A DNA stretch of 64,000 nucleotides from an uncultured Lachnospiraceae bacterium (GCA_947566645.1 CANOKL010000005.1:62001-126000); one strand, 5' to 3'; shown: positions 9,191 through 17,249, counted from the first letter of the stretch. The notes: a model not told the origin generated them from the letters alone. Numbers and translations: made by a program.

Positions 9191-9427
9191 TCCTTGCTAA
9201 TGTCAAGACAGGTTCCTAAGCGTCTCCTATCTCAATTTCATCTTAACATCAAAACCGGCTTTTCACAAGCCACTATTTTATCCTATACCACTTGAAAACA
9301 ATAATTGTTACTATGGGCGACCTCCCAGGCCGTTAATAATAACAAACCTTGCACAACATGTTGATTTGTGTTAAGGTTTATCATAGAAACTATTAAATAC
9401 GGTTGTAATAGACAGGCGGTGCAGATT

Positions 9428-11137
9428 ATGGAACAGGAAAGAAAGAAACTTCCCATCGGAATCGAAATGTTCAGAAAGATCCGGACAGCCGGATTCTACT
9501 ATGTGGATAAGACCGGCTTTATAAAGGATCTGTTAACCTCCTGGGCAGAAGTCAACCTGATTACCCGTCCGCGCCGTTTTGGCAAAACGCTGAATATGGA
9601 TATGCTGAAAACGTTTTTTGAACCTGGTACAGATCCTGCTCTCTTTCAAGGTCTTAAAATCTCAGAATACAGTGGTCTGTGCAATGCCTATATGGGGAAA
9701 TACCCTGTAATCTCTATCAGTCTGAAGGATGTGGAAGGTTGTAATTTCGAAGAAGCCAGAGACATGTTAGGCGCTGTAATCAATGAAGAAGCAATGAATT
9801 TTCAAATGCTGATGGACAGTCCCCGGCTTACAGAATATGAGAAAAAGCAATTCGAAAGACTTCTTTTGGAAGATTTTGAAAAAACTTCTTTTCTGACAGG
9901 AAGCCTGAAATTATTATTAAACCTGTTATCCAAACACTACGGGAAACAGGTAATCCTTCTGATTGACGAATATGACGTGCCATTAGATAAAGCTTACCAG
10001 AACAAATATTATTCACAGATGGTCAGCCTGGTCCGTTCTTTATTCAGTCAGGCTCTCAAAACCAACCGCCATCTTCAGTTTGCTGTTATTACAGGATGCC
10101 TGCGGATCGCAAAGGAAAGTATTTTTACAGGACTCAATAACTTTAAAGTCAGAACCATCTCGGATACAGACTATGCTGAACATTTCGGTTTCACAGATAA
10201 TGAAGTCAGAAGCTTACTGGCATATTATGAAATAGAAGATGCATATGACACGATAAAAGAATGGTATAACGGATATCATTTCGGAGGGACAAATATCTAC
10301 TGTCCCTGGGATGTCCTTAATCAATGTGATAAGCTTAGAGTATCAAAAGATGCACCCATGGAAGCTTATTGGGAAAACAGCAGCAGTAACGCCATCGTAA
10401 AGGATATTGTCGTGAACTCTACCGCAACGACTCGAAATCAGATTGAAGCATTAATATCCGGTGAAAGTATCGAAAAAAAACTGATACCAGAATTAACCTA
10501 TACGGATTTGGACAATGAAGACCAGGAGACGCGCCAGACCTATCTGTGGAGCATTCTTTTTGCGACAGGATATCTGACTGACGTCCGAAAACCGGAAAAC
10601 AGACTGCATCAGCTTACGATTCCTAATAGAGAAATCCTTGGAATCTATACAGATAAGATCCGCTCCTGGTTTCAGTCAAAGATCACCAGCAATACTGCAA
10701 GGTGGAATCATTTCTGCGACGCCGTGAAAACAGGTAACGCCGCAGATTTTCAGACATTATTTAACGAAATTATGTCTGAATCCATCAGTATCCGGGACAC
10801 TTTTGTCAAGAAGAAACTGAAAGAAAACTTTTACCATGGCATGTTACTCGGATTGCTGCAGACAATCCCGGACTGGATCGTAAAATCTAATCTGGAATCT
10901 GGAATTGGTTTTACCGATATATTAATCGAGATACCCGCCGAGAAGACTGGCTGCATTATTGAAATGAAATATGCAGAAAAAGGTGCCTATGACGATGTAT
11001 GCTCCCAGGCAATGAGGCAGATTGAAGATCATAACTATGCATCTCTCCTGGTGCAGCATGATATGAAGGTAATCCACACGTATGGAATCGCCTGTTACAA
11101 GAAATCCTGCAGGATCGCATACAAGAGAAATGCTTAG
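9428..11137 (+). CDS. AAA-ATPase-like protein with C-terminal PD-(D/E)XK domain (DUF1703-type)
   Basis: 569 residues from the ATG at 9428 (MEQERKKLPIGIEMF); the frame is open upstream but homologous proteins begin at this motif. The N-terminal AAA-ATPase_like domain shows a P-loop in RPRRFGKTLNM and a Walker B-like VILLIDEYDVPLDKAY. The C-terminal domain holds GFTDILIEIPAEKTG followed by IIEMKYAEKG, giving the D...E-x-K pattern of PDDEXK_9 nucleases. The family is widespread in gut Firmicutes and Bacteroidetes, and its role is not established; mobile or defence functions have been suggested. It is divergent from the Rpn-like gene, from which a 237-base A/T-rich gap with no visible gene separates it. 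Confidence 0.87.
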   Translation: MEQERKKLPIGIEMFRKIRTAGFYYVDKTGFIKDLLTSWAEVNLITRPRRFGKTLNMDMLKTFFEPGTDPALFQGLKISEYSGLCNAYMGKYPVISISLKDVEGCNFEEARDMLGAVINEEAMNFQMLMDSPRLTEYEKKQFERLLLEDFEKTSFLTGSLKLLLNLLSKHYGKQVILLIDEYDVPLDKAYQNKYYSQMVSLVRSLFSQALKTNRHLQFAVITGCLRIAKESIFTGLNNFKVRTISDTDYAEHFGFTDNEVRSLLAYYEIEDAYDTIKEWYNGYHFGGTNIYCPWDVLNQCDKLRVSKDAPMEAYWENSSSNAIVKDIVVNSTATTRNQIEALISGESIEKKLIPELTYTDLDNEDQETRQTYLWSILFATGYLTDVRKPENRLHQLTIPNREILGIYTDKIRSWFQSKITSNTARWNHFCDAVKTGNAADFQTLFNEIMSESISIRDTFVKKKLKENFYHGMLLGLLQTIPDWIVKSNLESGIGFTDILIEIPAEKTGCIIEMKYAEKGAYDDVCSQAMRQIEDHNYASLLVQHDMKVIHTYGIACYKKSCRIAYKRNA

Positions 11138-11183
11138 GAACTACAGCTTTTTAACAGAGCAATTCCCTGGTATATAAAAGCTA

Positions 11184-11212
11184 TTGCCATATAGGGGATA
11201 TTGTGCTATATT
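11184..11212 (+). promoter_or_regulatory. Promoter of the small toxin gene
   Basis: TTGCCA at 11184-11189 and TATATT at 11207-11212, spacer 17 bases, with a TGn extension before the -10. The bases from TGTGC onward are closely repeated, in inverted orientation, at the facing antisense promoter (11510-11538). Confidence 0.75.
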
Positions 11213-11312
11213 GTCGATAGGGAAAGACCATGAAGCCAGGCGGCTTTACCCCTCCAGTCTAGTTTTGGAGGGTTCAAGTAGCCCTCCTAACGAAAGAAAG
11301 GAGGGTGATAGA

Positions 11313-11408
11313 ATGTACGTTACATATGCTGACCTTTTTCAGTTCTGTATCTTCATTTGCGCTCTTGTGGGATTGTGCTACACAATCTTTAAAGGGAAAA
11401 AGAAATAG
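11313..11408 (+). CDS. Putative holin-like small toxin, 31 residues
   Basis: The ORF (MYVTYADLFQFCIFICALVG to a KGKKK tail) is a single hydrophobic helix with a short N-terminus and a lysine-rich end, the pattern of the 'putative holin-like toxin' family and of type I toxins. The ribosome site GGAGGG (11300-11305) is strong but can pair with CCCTCC at 11282-11287, which would hide it in the full-length RNA. The leader is about 95 bases long and structured, with a further CTCCA/TGGAG hairpin at 11252-11270. An antisense promoter faces the gene from 11538. The arrangement is typical of a type I toxin-antitoxin locus. Toxicity is inferred, not shown. Confidence 0.75.
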   Translation: MYVTYADLFQFCIFICALVGLCYTIFKGKKK

Positions 11409-11503
11409 CCGCCACTATCGCAAGTAGTGACGGCTTGCCTATGTTAAAGCATAGGTAAAACGAAATCACGGAAGGGTAGAGCCGCTTATATGGCTTTCCC
11501 TCT
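11395..11503 (-). ncRNA. Predicted antisense RNA (antitoxin candidate) of the small toxin locus
   Basis: From the minus-strand promoter at 11510-11538 a transcript would start near 11503 and end near 11395, where a ten-pair hairpin with one mismatch (11408-11434) is followed on this strand by a T-rich run (ATTTCTTTTT). It overlaps the 3' untranslated region and last codons of the toxin mRNA, as in TxpA/RatA-type pairs. Its first ~45 bases resemble the first ~50 bases of the toxin mRNA. The ends are estimates. Confidence 0.6.
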
Positions 11504-11509
11504 GTCTAT

Positions 11510-11538
11510 AATATAGCACATCTATGCGGATGATTCAA
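11510..11538 (-). promoter_or_regulatory. Antisense promoter facing the small toxin gene
   Basis: On the minus strand TTGAAT (11533-11538) and TATATT (11510-11515) are separated by exactly 17 bases, with a TGn extended -10. The sequence downstream mirrors the toxin promoter region, so the two promoters look like inverted duplicates. Confidence 0.75.
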
Positions 11539-11702
11539 GAATCTTTTTCATTTCCCCACAAGTTAGGGAAACAGCCATATAAGAGTTGAATAATTCATAG
11601 ATTTTGCAGACCGCTTCAACCGGAATCTGTTTTATATTGTTGTTTACGATATTCGTAACGGTTCCGGGCATATATCCGTTAATTCGGATAGTTTGCAAAA
11701 AA
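11522..11702 (-). pseudogene. Remnant of a small HTH (XRE-type) regulator
   Basis: The minus strand reads GYMPGTVTNIVNNNIKQIPV and onward to VEAVCKIYELFNSY, then a stop at 11522-11524. This is the C-terminal half of a Cro/CI-like HTH protein. Upstream the matching KLSELT segment is in another frame, one base off, and no start remains, so the gene is broken. The antisense promoter of the toxin locus lies inside its 3' end. The rest of the 11409-11747 gap holds only the antisense RNA region. Confidence 0.6.
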
Positions 11703-11747
11703 GAAAAAAGCGGATATTGAGTATTGTTCGGATAAACTCACGCAAGC

Positions 11748-12104
11748 CTACTTCTTCATCTTAGGCGAAAACGCCACCGACGCCAGATACCCAAACACCA
11801 GCGCCGCTGAAATTCCCACTGCACTCGCCTTAAATCCCCCAAGGAATATCCCAATAAATCCTTCCTTATCCACCGCTTCCTTAACACCCTTCCAGAGAAG
11901 ATTCCCAAACCCGGCAAGAGGCACACTCGCCCCCGCCCCGGCAAAATCCTGAAACGGCTGATAAATCTGCAGTGCGCCAAGCACCGCACCCGAACAGACA
12001 AGCAGTACCATAATTCTCCCCGGCATCAGCTTAGTCCTGTCCAGTAAAATCTGAACAAGGGCACAGATCAGCCCTCCTACCCAAAAAGCATTAATATATT
12101 CCAT
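11748..12104 (-). CDS. spoVAE: Stage V sporulation protein AE
   Basis: 118 residues, four hydrophobic helices, with the family's Gly-rich stretches (AGASVPLAGFGNLLWKG and IGIFLGGFKASAVGI). It is an inner-membrane component of the SpoVA channel that carries calcium-dipicolinate into the forespore and out at germination. The start has a GGAGGTTG site. It is the last gene of the sporulation cluster, 162 bases after spoVAD, with a 57-bp repeat array in the gap. In Bacillus the same order spoVAC-AD-AE is seen; here spoVAE stays with spoVAD while spoVAC is about 8 kb away. Confidence 0.93.
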   Translation of the reverse strand: MEYINAFWVGGLICALVQILLDRTKLMPGRIMVLLVCSGAVLGALQIYQPFQDFAGAGASVPLAGFGNLLWKGVKEAVDKEGFIGIFLGGFKASAVGISAALVFGYLASVAFSPKMKK

Positions 12105-12121
12105 TACAACCTCCTAATTCC

Positions 12122-12266
12122 AGCCTCACCTCCGGCTGCGTTCCCCTATTTTGACTGCTTCGCAGCCTCGGACGGGGCAGCCTCGCCTCCGGCTACGTTC
12201 CCCTATTTTGACTGCTTCGCAGCCTCGGACGGGGCAGCCTCGCCTCCGGCTGCGTTCCCCCGTCCC
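12122..12266. repeat. 57-bp repeat array between spoVAD and spoVAE
   Basis: One partial and two full units (12147-12203 and 12204-12260) of a 57-bp sequence with a GGACGGGG core and a CGTTCCCC end. The array abuts the spoVAD stop codon at 12267. This is the variant form; the form near 22065 and 24930 has CGGTTGGGGACGGG in place of CAGCCTCGGACGGGG. Confidence 0.9.
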
Positions 12267-13286
12267 TTAGCAATGTTCAAACACAATTCCGTGGGCGATT
12301 CCGGGTACACTGGCTCCTTCATTGAAACTAACAGTGGACATAAGCGCCCCTGTGGGCACAAATAATACACGCTTCCACTCTCCGCGCTCAATTTTCGGCA
12401 GGATATATGCTGACAGTGTGGAAGCTGCGCAGCCGCAGCCGCTTCCGCCCGCATGAGTATCCTGCTTTTCCTGGTCAAAAATAGTCATACCACAGTCCAT
12501 ATGGTTCTTTTTAATATCGTATCCTTTTCCGGTAATTAGATCAAACAAAATACTCTGCCCTACATACCCCAGGTCTCCGGTTATAATCCGGTTATAATCC
12601 TCCGGCACACGCCCAAAGTCCTCAAGATTACGAACAATCGTATCACAAGCCGCCGGTGCCATACATGCCCCCATATTCTGGGAATCCTTAAGTCCATAAT
12701 CCACAATCTTGCCTACAGTCACTCCGGTAATCCGGACATGGCTCCGCCTTTTTCCCACAAGAAATGCCCCGCTTCCTGTCACAGTCCAGTGAGCGGACAA
12801 AGGCCGCTGGCTGGCATAGCTTAGCGGAAAACGAAATTCCTTTTCCACACTTCCAAAATGGCTTGATGTAACCGCAAGCATATACTCCCCGTAACCTGCC
12901 GCCACACTCATGGATGCAAGTGCAATTGCCTCTCCCGAGGTGGAACACGCGCCATAAAGTCCGAACATAGGAATCTCCAGATCCTCCACTCCAATAGAAG
13001 TGGCAATTCCCTGCCGGAGCAGATCTCCTCCATAGAGATACCGCACCTGCGACTGGCTGATATGCGCCTTCCCCATAGCCAGAAGACATGCCTCCTTCTG
13101 CATGGTGCTCTCTGCCTCTTCCCATGAATCGGCTCCAAATAAATCATCCTCACCTACCATGTCAAACATCTTTCCGAGAGGCCCCTCCCCTTCCTTCTTA
13201 CCAACGACAGACGCACTGCTAATAAGAAATGGCGACTCCGCAAACTCAATGCTCTGCGCTCCCTTAATATGACTCTCCTGCTTCAT
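12267..13286 (-). CDS. spoVAD: Stage V sporulation protein AD
   Basis: 339 residues from the ATG at 13286, which has a GGAGAG site 9 bases away; a TTG three codons earlier is in frame but less likely. The thiolase-like fold shows in FGLYGACSTSGEAIALASMS (near 110-130), in the long central region, and in the HAGGSGCGCAAST end. SpoVAD is the soluble, dipicolinic-acid-binding component on the membrane face of the SpoVA channel. In the standard operon it follows spoVAC directly. Here the region upstream of 13286 is an unrelated accessory cluster on mixed strands, so spoVAD and spoVAE cannot be co-transcribed with sigF as the DNA stands. Confidence 0.95.
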   Translation of the reverse strand: MKQESHIKGAQSIEFAESPFLISSASVVGKKEGEGPLGKMFDMVGEDDLFGADSWEEAESTMQKEACLLAMGKAHISQSQVRYLYGGDLLRQGIATSIGVEDLEIPMFGLYGACSTSGEAIALASMSVAAGYGEYMLAVTSSHFGSVEKEFRFPLSYASQRPLSAHWTVTGSGAFLVGKRRSHVRITGVTVGKIVDYGLKDSQNMGACMAPAACDTIVRNLEDFGRVPEDYNRIITGDLGYVGQSILFDLITGKGYDIKKNHMDCGMTIFDQEKQDTHAGGSGCGCAASTLSAYILPKIERGEWKRVLFVPTGALMSTVSFNEGASVPGIAHGIVFEHC

Positions 13287-13463
13287 ACACACCAACTCTC
13301 CATCTTATAATTTATAAAAGCTAGTATGTGTGTATCGCGAAAAAATATACGTAACTATTCATGTTTCTATATCCCCAGTTTTTTATATGTGTTAAAATAT
13401 ATATTAAAATATAAATGTAACTATTCAACAGCGCTGCAAAAGGTATGCTCAAAGGAGGGTATC
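13287..13463. other. Divergent gap at the left end of the inserted accessory cluster
   Basis: A/T-rich, between spoVAD (minus) and the kinase pair (plus). It must hold promoters for both. The 11-mer GTAACTATTCA occurs twice (13351-13361 and 13417-13427), a possible operator pair for the kinase operon. I could not place a convincing -35/-10 pair or a sigma-G promoter. Confidence 0.4.
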
Positions 13464-13811
13464 ATGGATGATTATAAATTTACAGTCTTATGGAAGGATG
13501 ACATCCTGGCTGATGTGGAGCTCTATGACAAAAGACGTAAGGTACGTATAAAAAAGCACAAAAATATATTTCCGGAGAACCCTTTTTATGGCGGAGAAGT
13601 AACTGTGGAACGTGTATATCGTTTCCTGGAGGGACGCTGTATGGACAGGAACCGTCCCTGTCTCCCAGAATATCTGAATGGACTCGGTCTCGAAGAATAT
13701 AATCCTTATAAAATAGTAAAAATTACACATGGTGTTATGTGGGAGGATTTTCAATGGCTCCGCTTTCCCGGGGAGACAATTAGCTGGAAGGATGTGAAAC
13801 TTCGTGACTGA
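13464..13811 (+). CDS. Small partner of a HipA-like kinase (HipS-like candidate)
   Basis: 115 residues from the ATG at 13464 (AAAGGAGGG site). It starts with a beta-hairpin-rich segment (YKFTVLWKDDILADVELYDK), continues with RCMDRNRPCLPEYLNGLGL and ends with WEDFQWLRFPGETISWKDV. In sequence style it resembles the N-terminal subdomain 1 of HipA proteins, encoded here as a separate gene. The stop overlaps the GTG start of the HipA-like kinase by 8 bases. In HipBST systems a small HipS protein corresponding to this subdomain neutralises the HipT kinase; the same role is inferred here. There is no HipB-like HTH gene next to it. Confidence 0.6.
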   Translation: MDDYKFTVLWKDDILADVELYDKRRKVRIKKHKNIFPENPFYGGEVTVERVYRFLEGRCMDRNRPCLPEYLNGLGLEEYNPYKIVKITHGVMWEDFQWLRFPGETISWKDVKLRD

Positions 13812-14568
13812 ATATAAAACTGAATATAAAATCGAAGAATCCTACCGAAGAAATGACATTGGTTTTTCTAGTCTTGGCATTGAGAATAAATATTATAAGG
13901 ATGACTACTGGTATAAACAAGATATCAGCGGATACGAAGGTCTTGCTGAAGAAGTATGCAGTACAATACTCAGACATTCAAATCTTAAGGAATATGTCGA
14001 ATATGAGGCATGCACAATCAACGGAAAATCCGGCTGCAGAAGTAAAAATTTTCTGCGGAAGGGAGAGTCCGTTGTTACGTTTAAGCGTTTATATGAGACG
14101 GCCTGCGGCGAGGATCTGGCAAACCGTATATATGCAATCAGAGAAGTAGAAGACCGCATCCATTTTGTTATTGATTTTGTAAAGGATTATGCAGAAATCG
14201 ACTGCACAGAATATTTGCGGAATATTTTAAGCTTTGACATGCTTGTATTAAACATAGACAGACATTTTCATAATCTGGCATTAATCCGGACAGAAACTGG
14301 ATATCGGGAATGTCCCATTTTCGATAACGGGGCAGCGTTTTTAAGCAACTGGGGAATCTTTCCGCCAGATGAAGAATTAGAACTGTTAATCGGAAATGCA
14401 GCAGCAAGGCCATTTAGCGGGAGCTTCGAACAACAGGCGGTTGTCTTAGGGACAGGAATAAAACTGAATTATCCAGCAGTTTTTAATGAGATAAAAAACA
14501 TCAGCCATAAGAGGCTCCGGGATGTACTGGAATATCAGTTGAATCGGTATAGAACATTTTTCATCTGA
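13804..14568 (+). CDS. HipA-like serine/threonine kinase, toxin candidate
   Basis: 254 residues, GTG start at 13804 coupled to the upstream gene. The kinase core is clear: VLNIDRHFHNLALI (about 155-168) carries the D-x-x-x-x-N catalytic loop of HipA kinases, and CPIFDNGAAFLSNW (about 177-190) carries the metal-binding Asp of the FDNG motif. It lacks the HipA N-terminal subdomain, which appears to be the separate gene upstream, so the pair is arranged like HipS/HipT. Such kinases phosphorylate aminoacyl-tRNA synthetases or other targets and stop growth. Target and toxicity are unknown here. The pair lies inside the cluster that splits the spoVA operon. Confidence 0.78.
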   Translation: MTEYKTEYKIEESYRRNDIGFSSLGIENKYYKDDYWYKQDISGYEGLAEEVCSTILRHSNLKEYVEYEACTINGKSGCRSKNFLRKGESVVTFKRLYETACGEDLANRIYAIREVEDRIHFVIDFVKDYAEIDCTEYLRNILSFDMLVLNIDRHFHNLALIRTETGYRECPIFDNGAAFLSNWGIFPPDEELELLIGNAAARPFSGSFEQQAVVLGTGIKLNYPAVFNEIKNISHKRLRDVLEYQLNRYRTFFI

Positions 14569-14628
14569 ACAGATATGGTTGGAGGAGAGCCAGGACATAT
14601 TAACCTGACTCTCCTCCGTAATTTGGGA

Positions 14629-15831
14629 TCATATATTATCGTCTGCATTATACAATTGCTTCCAGAATCCGTTTTCCCTGAATTCAGAAAAAGGACGAAC
14701 ATCAGACTTAACTGCCTCTTCCGAAAGAAAATACTGGTACAAATGCATTTCAAAAATACGGTTTGCTACTACTGTCTTACCATCTGATTCTTTCAGAAAG
14801 CCAAACATCAGGCCAATATTTAACACCGTGCTATATAAATTAAACGGATATTCCATACCATGAAAAAGAATATTTTGAATAACATTGCCCAAGTCCGGGT
14901 ATTCCGTCAAATGCTTTATCATGTCATCAAACAATGTATTCGGCTGGCGAAGCAGCAGCCGGACAGCTTCCGCAATTCCCTCCCTGGTCCACGCCCTGCC
15001 TTCCGAATGCTCCCGGTCTCTGGCTGCCGTCTCGTCAATAAGCTTACATATACAGGAAACCAGATATGGATAGCCAGCGGTATAATCATAAATACAAGAA
15101 GAGATAAGCTCTATATCCATACCCGTATGCATATCCGACTCATATTCAGAAATCATCTCTGCAATATCAGATGCAGAAAAGCTTATATCCACTGTAAAAT
15201 CAGCGGCAATATTCCATGGGCTGTTATATTTTGACTCTTCGCCCGGATGCAGCCTTAGCTTCAGATTCTTAATATCATAAACTCCTGCCAGTATTACAGA
15301 TTGGAATGTCACATCCTTGCTCTGCTGCTGTCTAAGAAATTTTTCGCGCAGCAGACCAAGAAAAGATAAAAATATTTGATTGTCTGAGCTCTTATCAACT
15401 TCATCCACCATTAAAACAATCTTCCTGTTACATGCAATGCATAACTCCGTAATACGCTCGCCCAGGTCATGAAAAGGAAATTCCGCAGAAACCGGCATTA
15501 GCCATTTCTGCAAAAGGTCTTCCTGCAAATTCTGCATTCTTAAGTCTCTGCCAATATTACGGATTATCCCATTTGCAAAAGTATGCAGAGAATAAAACAA
15601 CTCATCAGCAGCCTCAAAGCTCAGGCTTATCACAATATACTCCTTTTTCAACCGTTTTTCCAGCAGATACAGGAGTGTGGTTTTGCCGTACTGACGTGCA
15701 CGGTTGATTGTAAAGTATTTACCTTCCTTGATATAATCCGTAATAATTTCGTCAAGTCTGTTTTTCATAGGAACCATATAGTGTTCCCCGGGAATACAGG
15801 TTCCCGTAGTCTGAAATCTTTTTGCCTTCAT
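14629..15831 (-). CDS. AAA-like ATPase (AAA_35-type)
   Basis: 400 residues. The family signature is at the N-terminus: RFQTTGTCIPGEHYMV, then the P-loop NRARQYGKTTLLYLL (about 43-57) and Walker B IVLMVDEVDKSS. Later comes DFTVDISFSASDIAEMISEY and a helical C-terminus. Proteins of this type in gut Firmicutes that I recall are usually nearer 500 residues, so the C-terminus may be shortened. The ATG overlaps the stop of the preceding lipoprotein gene by one base (TAATG), a tight coupling with a protein that should be outside the membrane. The function of the family is not established; STAND-like signalling or mobile-element roles have been proposed. Confidence 0.8.
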   Translation of the reverse strand: MKAKRFQTTGTCIPGEHYMVPMKNRLDEIITDYIKEGKYFTINRARQYGKTTLLYLLEKRLKKEYIVISLSFEAADELFYSLHTFANGIIRNIGRDLRMQNLQEDLLQKWLMPVSAEFPFHDLGERITELCIACNRKIVLMVDEVDKSSDNQIFLSFLGLLREKFLRQQQSKDVTFQSVILAGVYDIKNLKLRLHPGEESKYNSPWNIAADFTVDISFSASDIAEMISEYESDMHTGMDIELISSCIYDYTAGYPYLVSCICKLIDETAARDREHSEGRAWTREGIAEAVRLLLRQPNTLFDDMIKHLTEYPDLGNVIQNILFHGMEYPFNLYSTVLNIGLMFGFLKESDGKTVVANRIFEMHLYQYFLSEEAVKSDVRPFSEFRENGFWKQLYNADDNI

Positions 15832-17084
15832 TAATTCACCGCTTCCCTGGCCTGCTCATTCATCCATTCCATCAGCAGATCTAAGTCTTCGTCCTCAAGC
15901 AGTCTCCCCACGGCTTCCCCTGTGATATCCCACATTGGAAATACGGCATTTATATCTTCAGCGATAACGACCACCTCTGTCTCATAGCTTTCAACAATAT
16001 CCCGGATCTCCTCCATCTCCGGCTGCTGGTGGTCCGCCAGTGGACTAAAGGAACCCCGGACATCTGCGAGCTTCTTCATATTCTCTTCTTTTAAAATGTA
16101 CTGAACAACCTCCTTTGCCCGCTCTGTATTCTTTCCCTCTGCCGGTATACTGAGCCAGTCCCCGGGATTCACAATCAGTACAGAGCCTTCCTCTAAAACC
16201 GGATAGGGCACTACTTTAAATTCAAATCCGGGGTTCATAGACTTTACCTTTTCTACCGCCTCTGTCCCGGTCAGCATAAAAGGAGACTCCCCCTTTACAA
16301 ATTCCTCCAGGTCATCTGATAACGGCTCTGTCTCTAATGCCTTTTTTCTGTCTATATATCCTCTCGTGCAAAAATCCCTTGCAAGGGTAAATCCCCTTAA
16401 AAGATAGTCGCTTAGTTCCTTTTCGCCATCCTCAATCCTCTTAAGCTTTCCTTCCATTACCCCGCTTTTATAGAGTGGATAAAGGCTTTTTGCAAGAACC
16501 ATCGTTGTTATGGAAGTATCATTGTTAGCAATCACCGGAGTGATTCCGCATGTTTTAAAATATTCGCATATATCCACCCATTCCTCCAGTGTCCCGGGCA
16601 CCTTCTGACCATGCTCCTCTAAGATCTTCAGGTTGCAGTACATGCCAAAAGACGACAGGGTAAGAGGTATCCTGCATACCTTTCTTCCACGGGATTTCAT
16701 CTGTTCTTTCATATTTTGGGGAAATGGAAGGTCACGGACAAGCCCTGCCATATCCTCCAGGCCTCCGCTCCGTGTCAGCTTCCGTGCTGTGTCCCGGTCG
16801 GTCAGAATAATGTCATCTAACTGTCCTTCCTCCTCCCGGTTCTGCCACATATCATAGTAATCATAATTCTCCTGCTCTTCATAGGATACACTCGTGTCGG
16901 AATGCTCTTCCATGTAATCAGCAAGGATGTCTTCTATAACCTCCGCACTGGCTGTCTCACTTTTATTACCTGACATAGTAAGCGAAGCTTCCTTGCGCTC
17001 CCTGGAGCACCCTGCCGTAACAAGTATTCCTGCCGCTAATATAAGTGCAGCTGTCCTTTTCCACCTCATGCCAGAAATCTTCAC
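15831..17084 (-). CDS. Extracellular solute-binding lipoprotein (family 1-like)
   Basis: 417 residues from the GTG at 17084, preceded by AAAGGAAAG; the frame is open 25 codons further without a site. The lipoprotein signal is clear: WKRTAALILAAGILVTAGC, with the lipid-bearing Cys near residue 24. The body resembles sugar-binding proteins: a DIILTDRDTARKL segment, NLKILEEHGQKVPGTLEEWV, and FVKGESPFMLTGTEAVEKV, typical of family 1 binding proteins. There is no permease or ATPase of an importer nearby. Instead the stop overlaps the start of an AAA-like ATPase gene. Whether it binds a sugar or has been recruited as a sensor is open. Confidence 0.82.
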   Translation of the reverse strand: MKISGMRWKRTAALILAAGILVTAGCSRERKEASLTMSGNKSETASAEVIEDILADYMEEHSDTSVSYEEQENYDYYDMWQNREEEGQLDDIILTDRDTARKLTRSGGLEDMAGLVRDLPFPQNMKEQMKSRGRKVCRIPLTLSSFGMYCNLKILEEHGQKVPGTLEEWVDICEYFKTCGITPVIANNDTSITTMVLAKSLYPLYKSGVMEGKLKRIEDGEKELSDYLLRGFTLARDFCTRGYIDRKKALETEPLSDDLEEFVKGESPFMLTGTEAVEKVKSMNPGFEFKVVPYPVLEEGSVLIVNPGDWLSIPAEGKNTERAKEVVQYILKEENMKKLADVRGSFSPLADHQQPEMEEIRDIVESYETEVVVIAEDINAVFPMWDITGEAVGRLLEDEDLDLLMEWMNEQAREAVN

Positions 17085-17163
17085 AATTATCACTTTCCTT
17101 TCACAATATCGGATGTACGCCCGGCATACTTCTCTGCCGGCGCAATCATTTATGACCATGATA

Positions 17164-17192
17164 AGTGTAACATATCCATATATTTTTGTCTA
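17164..17192 (-). promoter_or_regulatory. Candidate promoter of the lipoprotein-ATPase pair
   Basis: On the minus strand TAGACA (17187-17192) and TACACT (17164-17169) are 17 bases apart. The leader to the GTG at 17084 includes a GCCGGC/GCCGG hairpin near 17125-17150. Confidence 0.5.
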
Positions 17193-17220
17193 CGCTCTGC
17201 TGAACTGTGTTACTTCTTAA

Positions 17221-17249
17221 TGGACAGCATAAGACATATAGTGTATAAT
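17221..17249 (+). promoter_or_regulatory. Candidate promoter of the secreted 206-residue protein
   Basis: TGGACA at 17221-17226 and TATAAT at 17244-17249, spacer 17, reading toward the gene at 17301. Confidence 0.65.
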
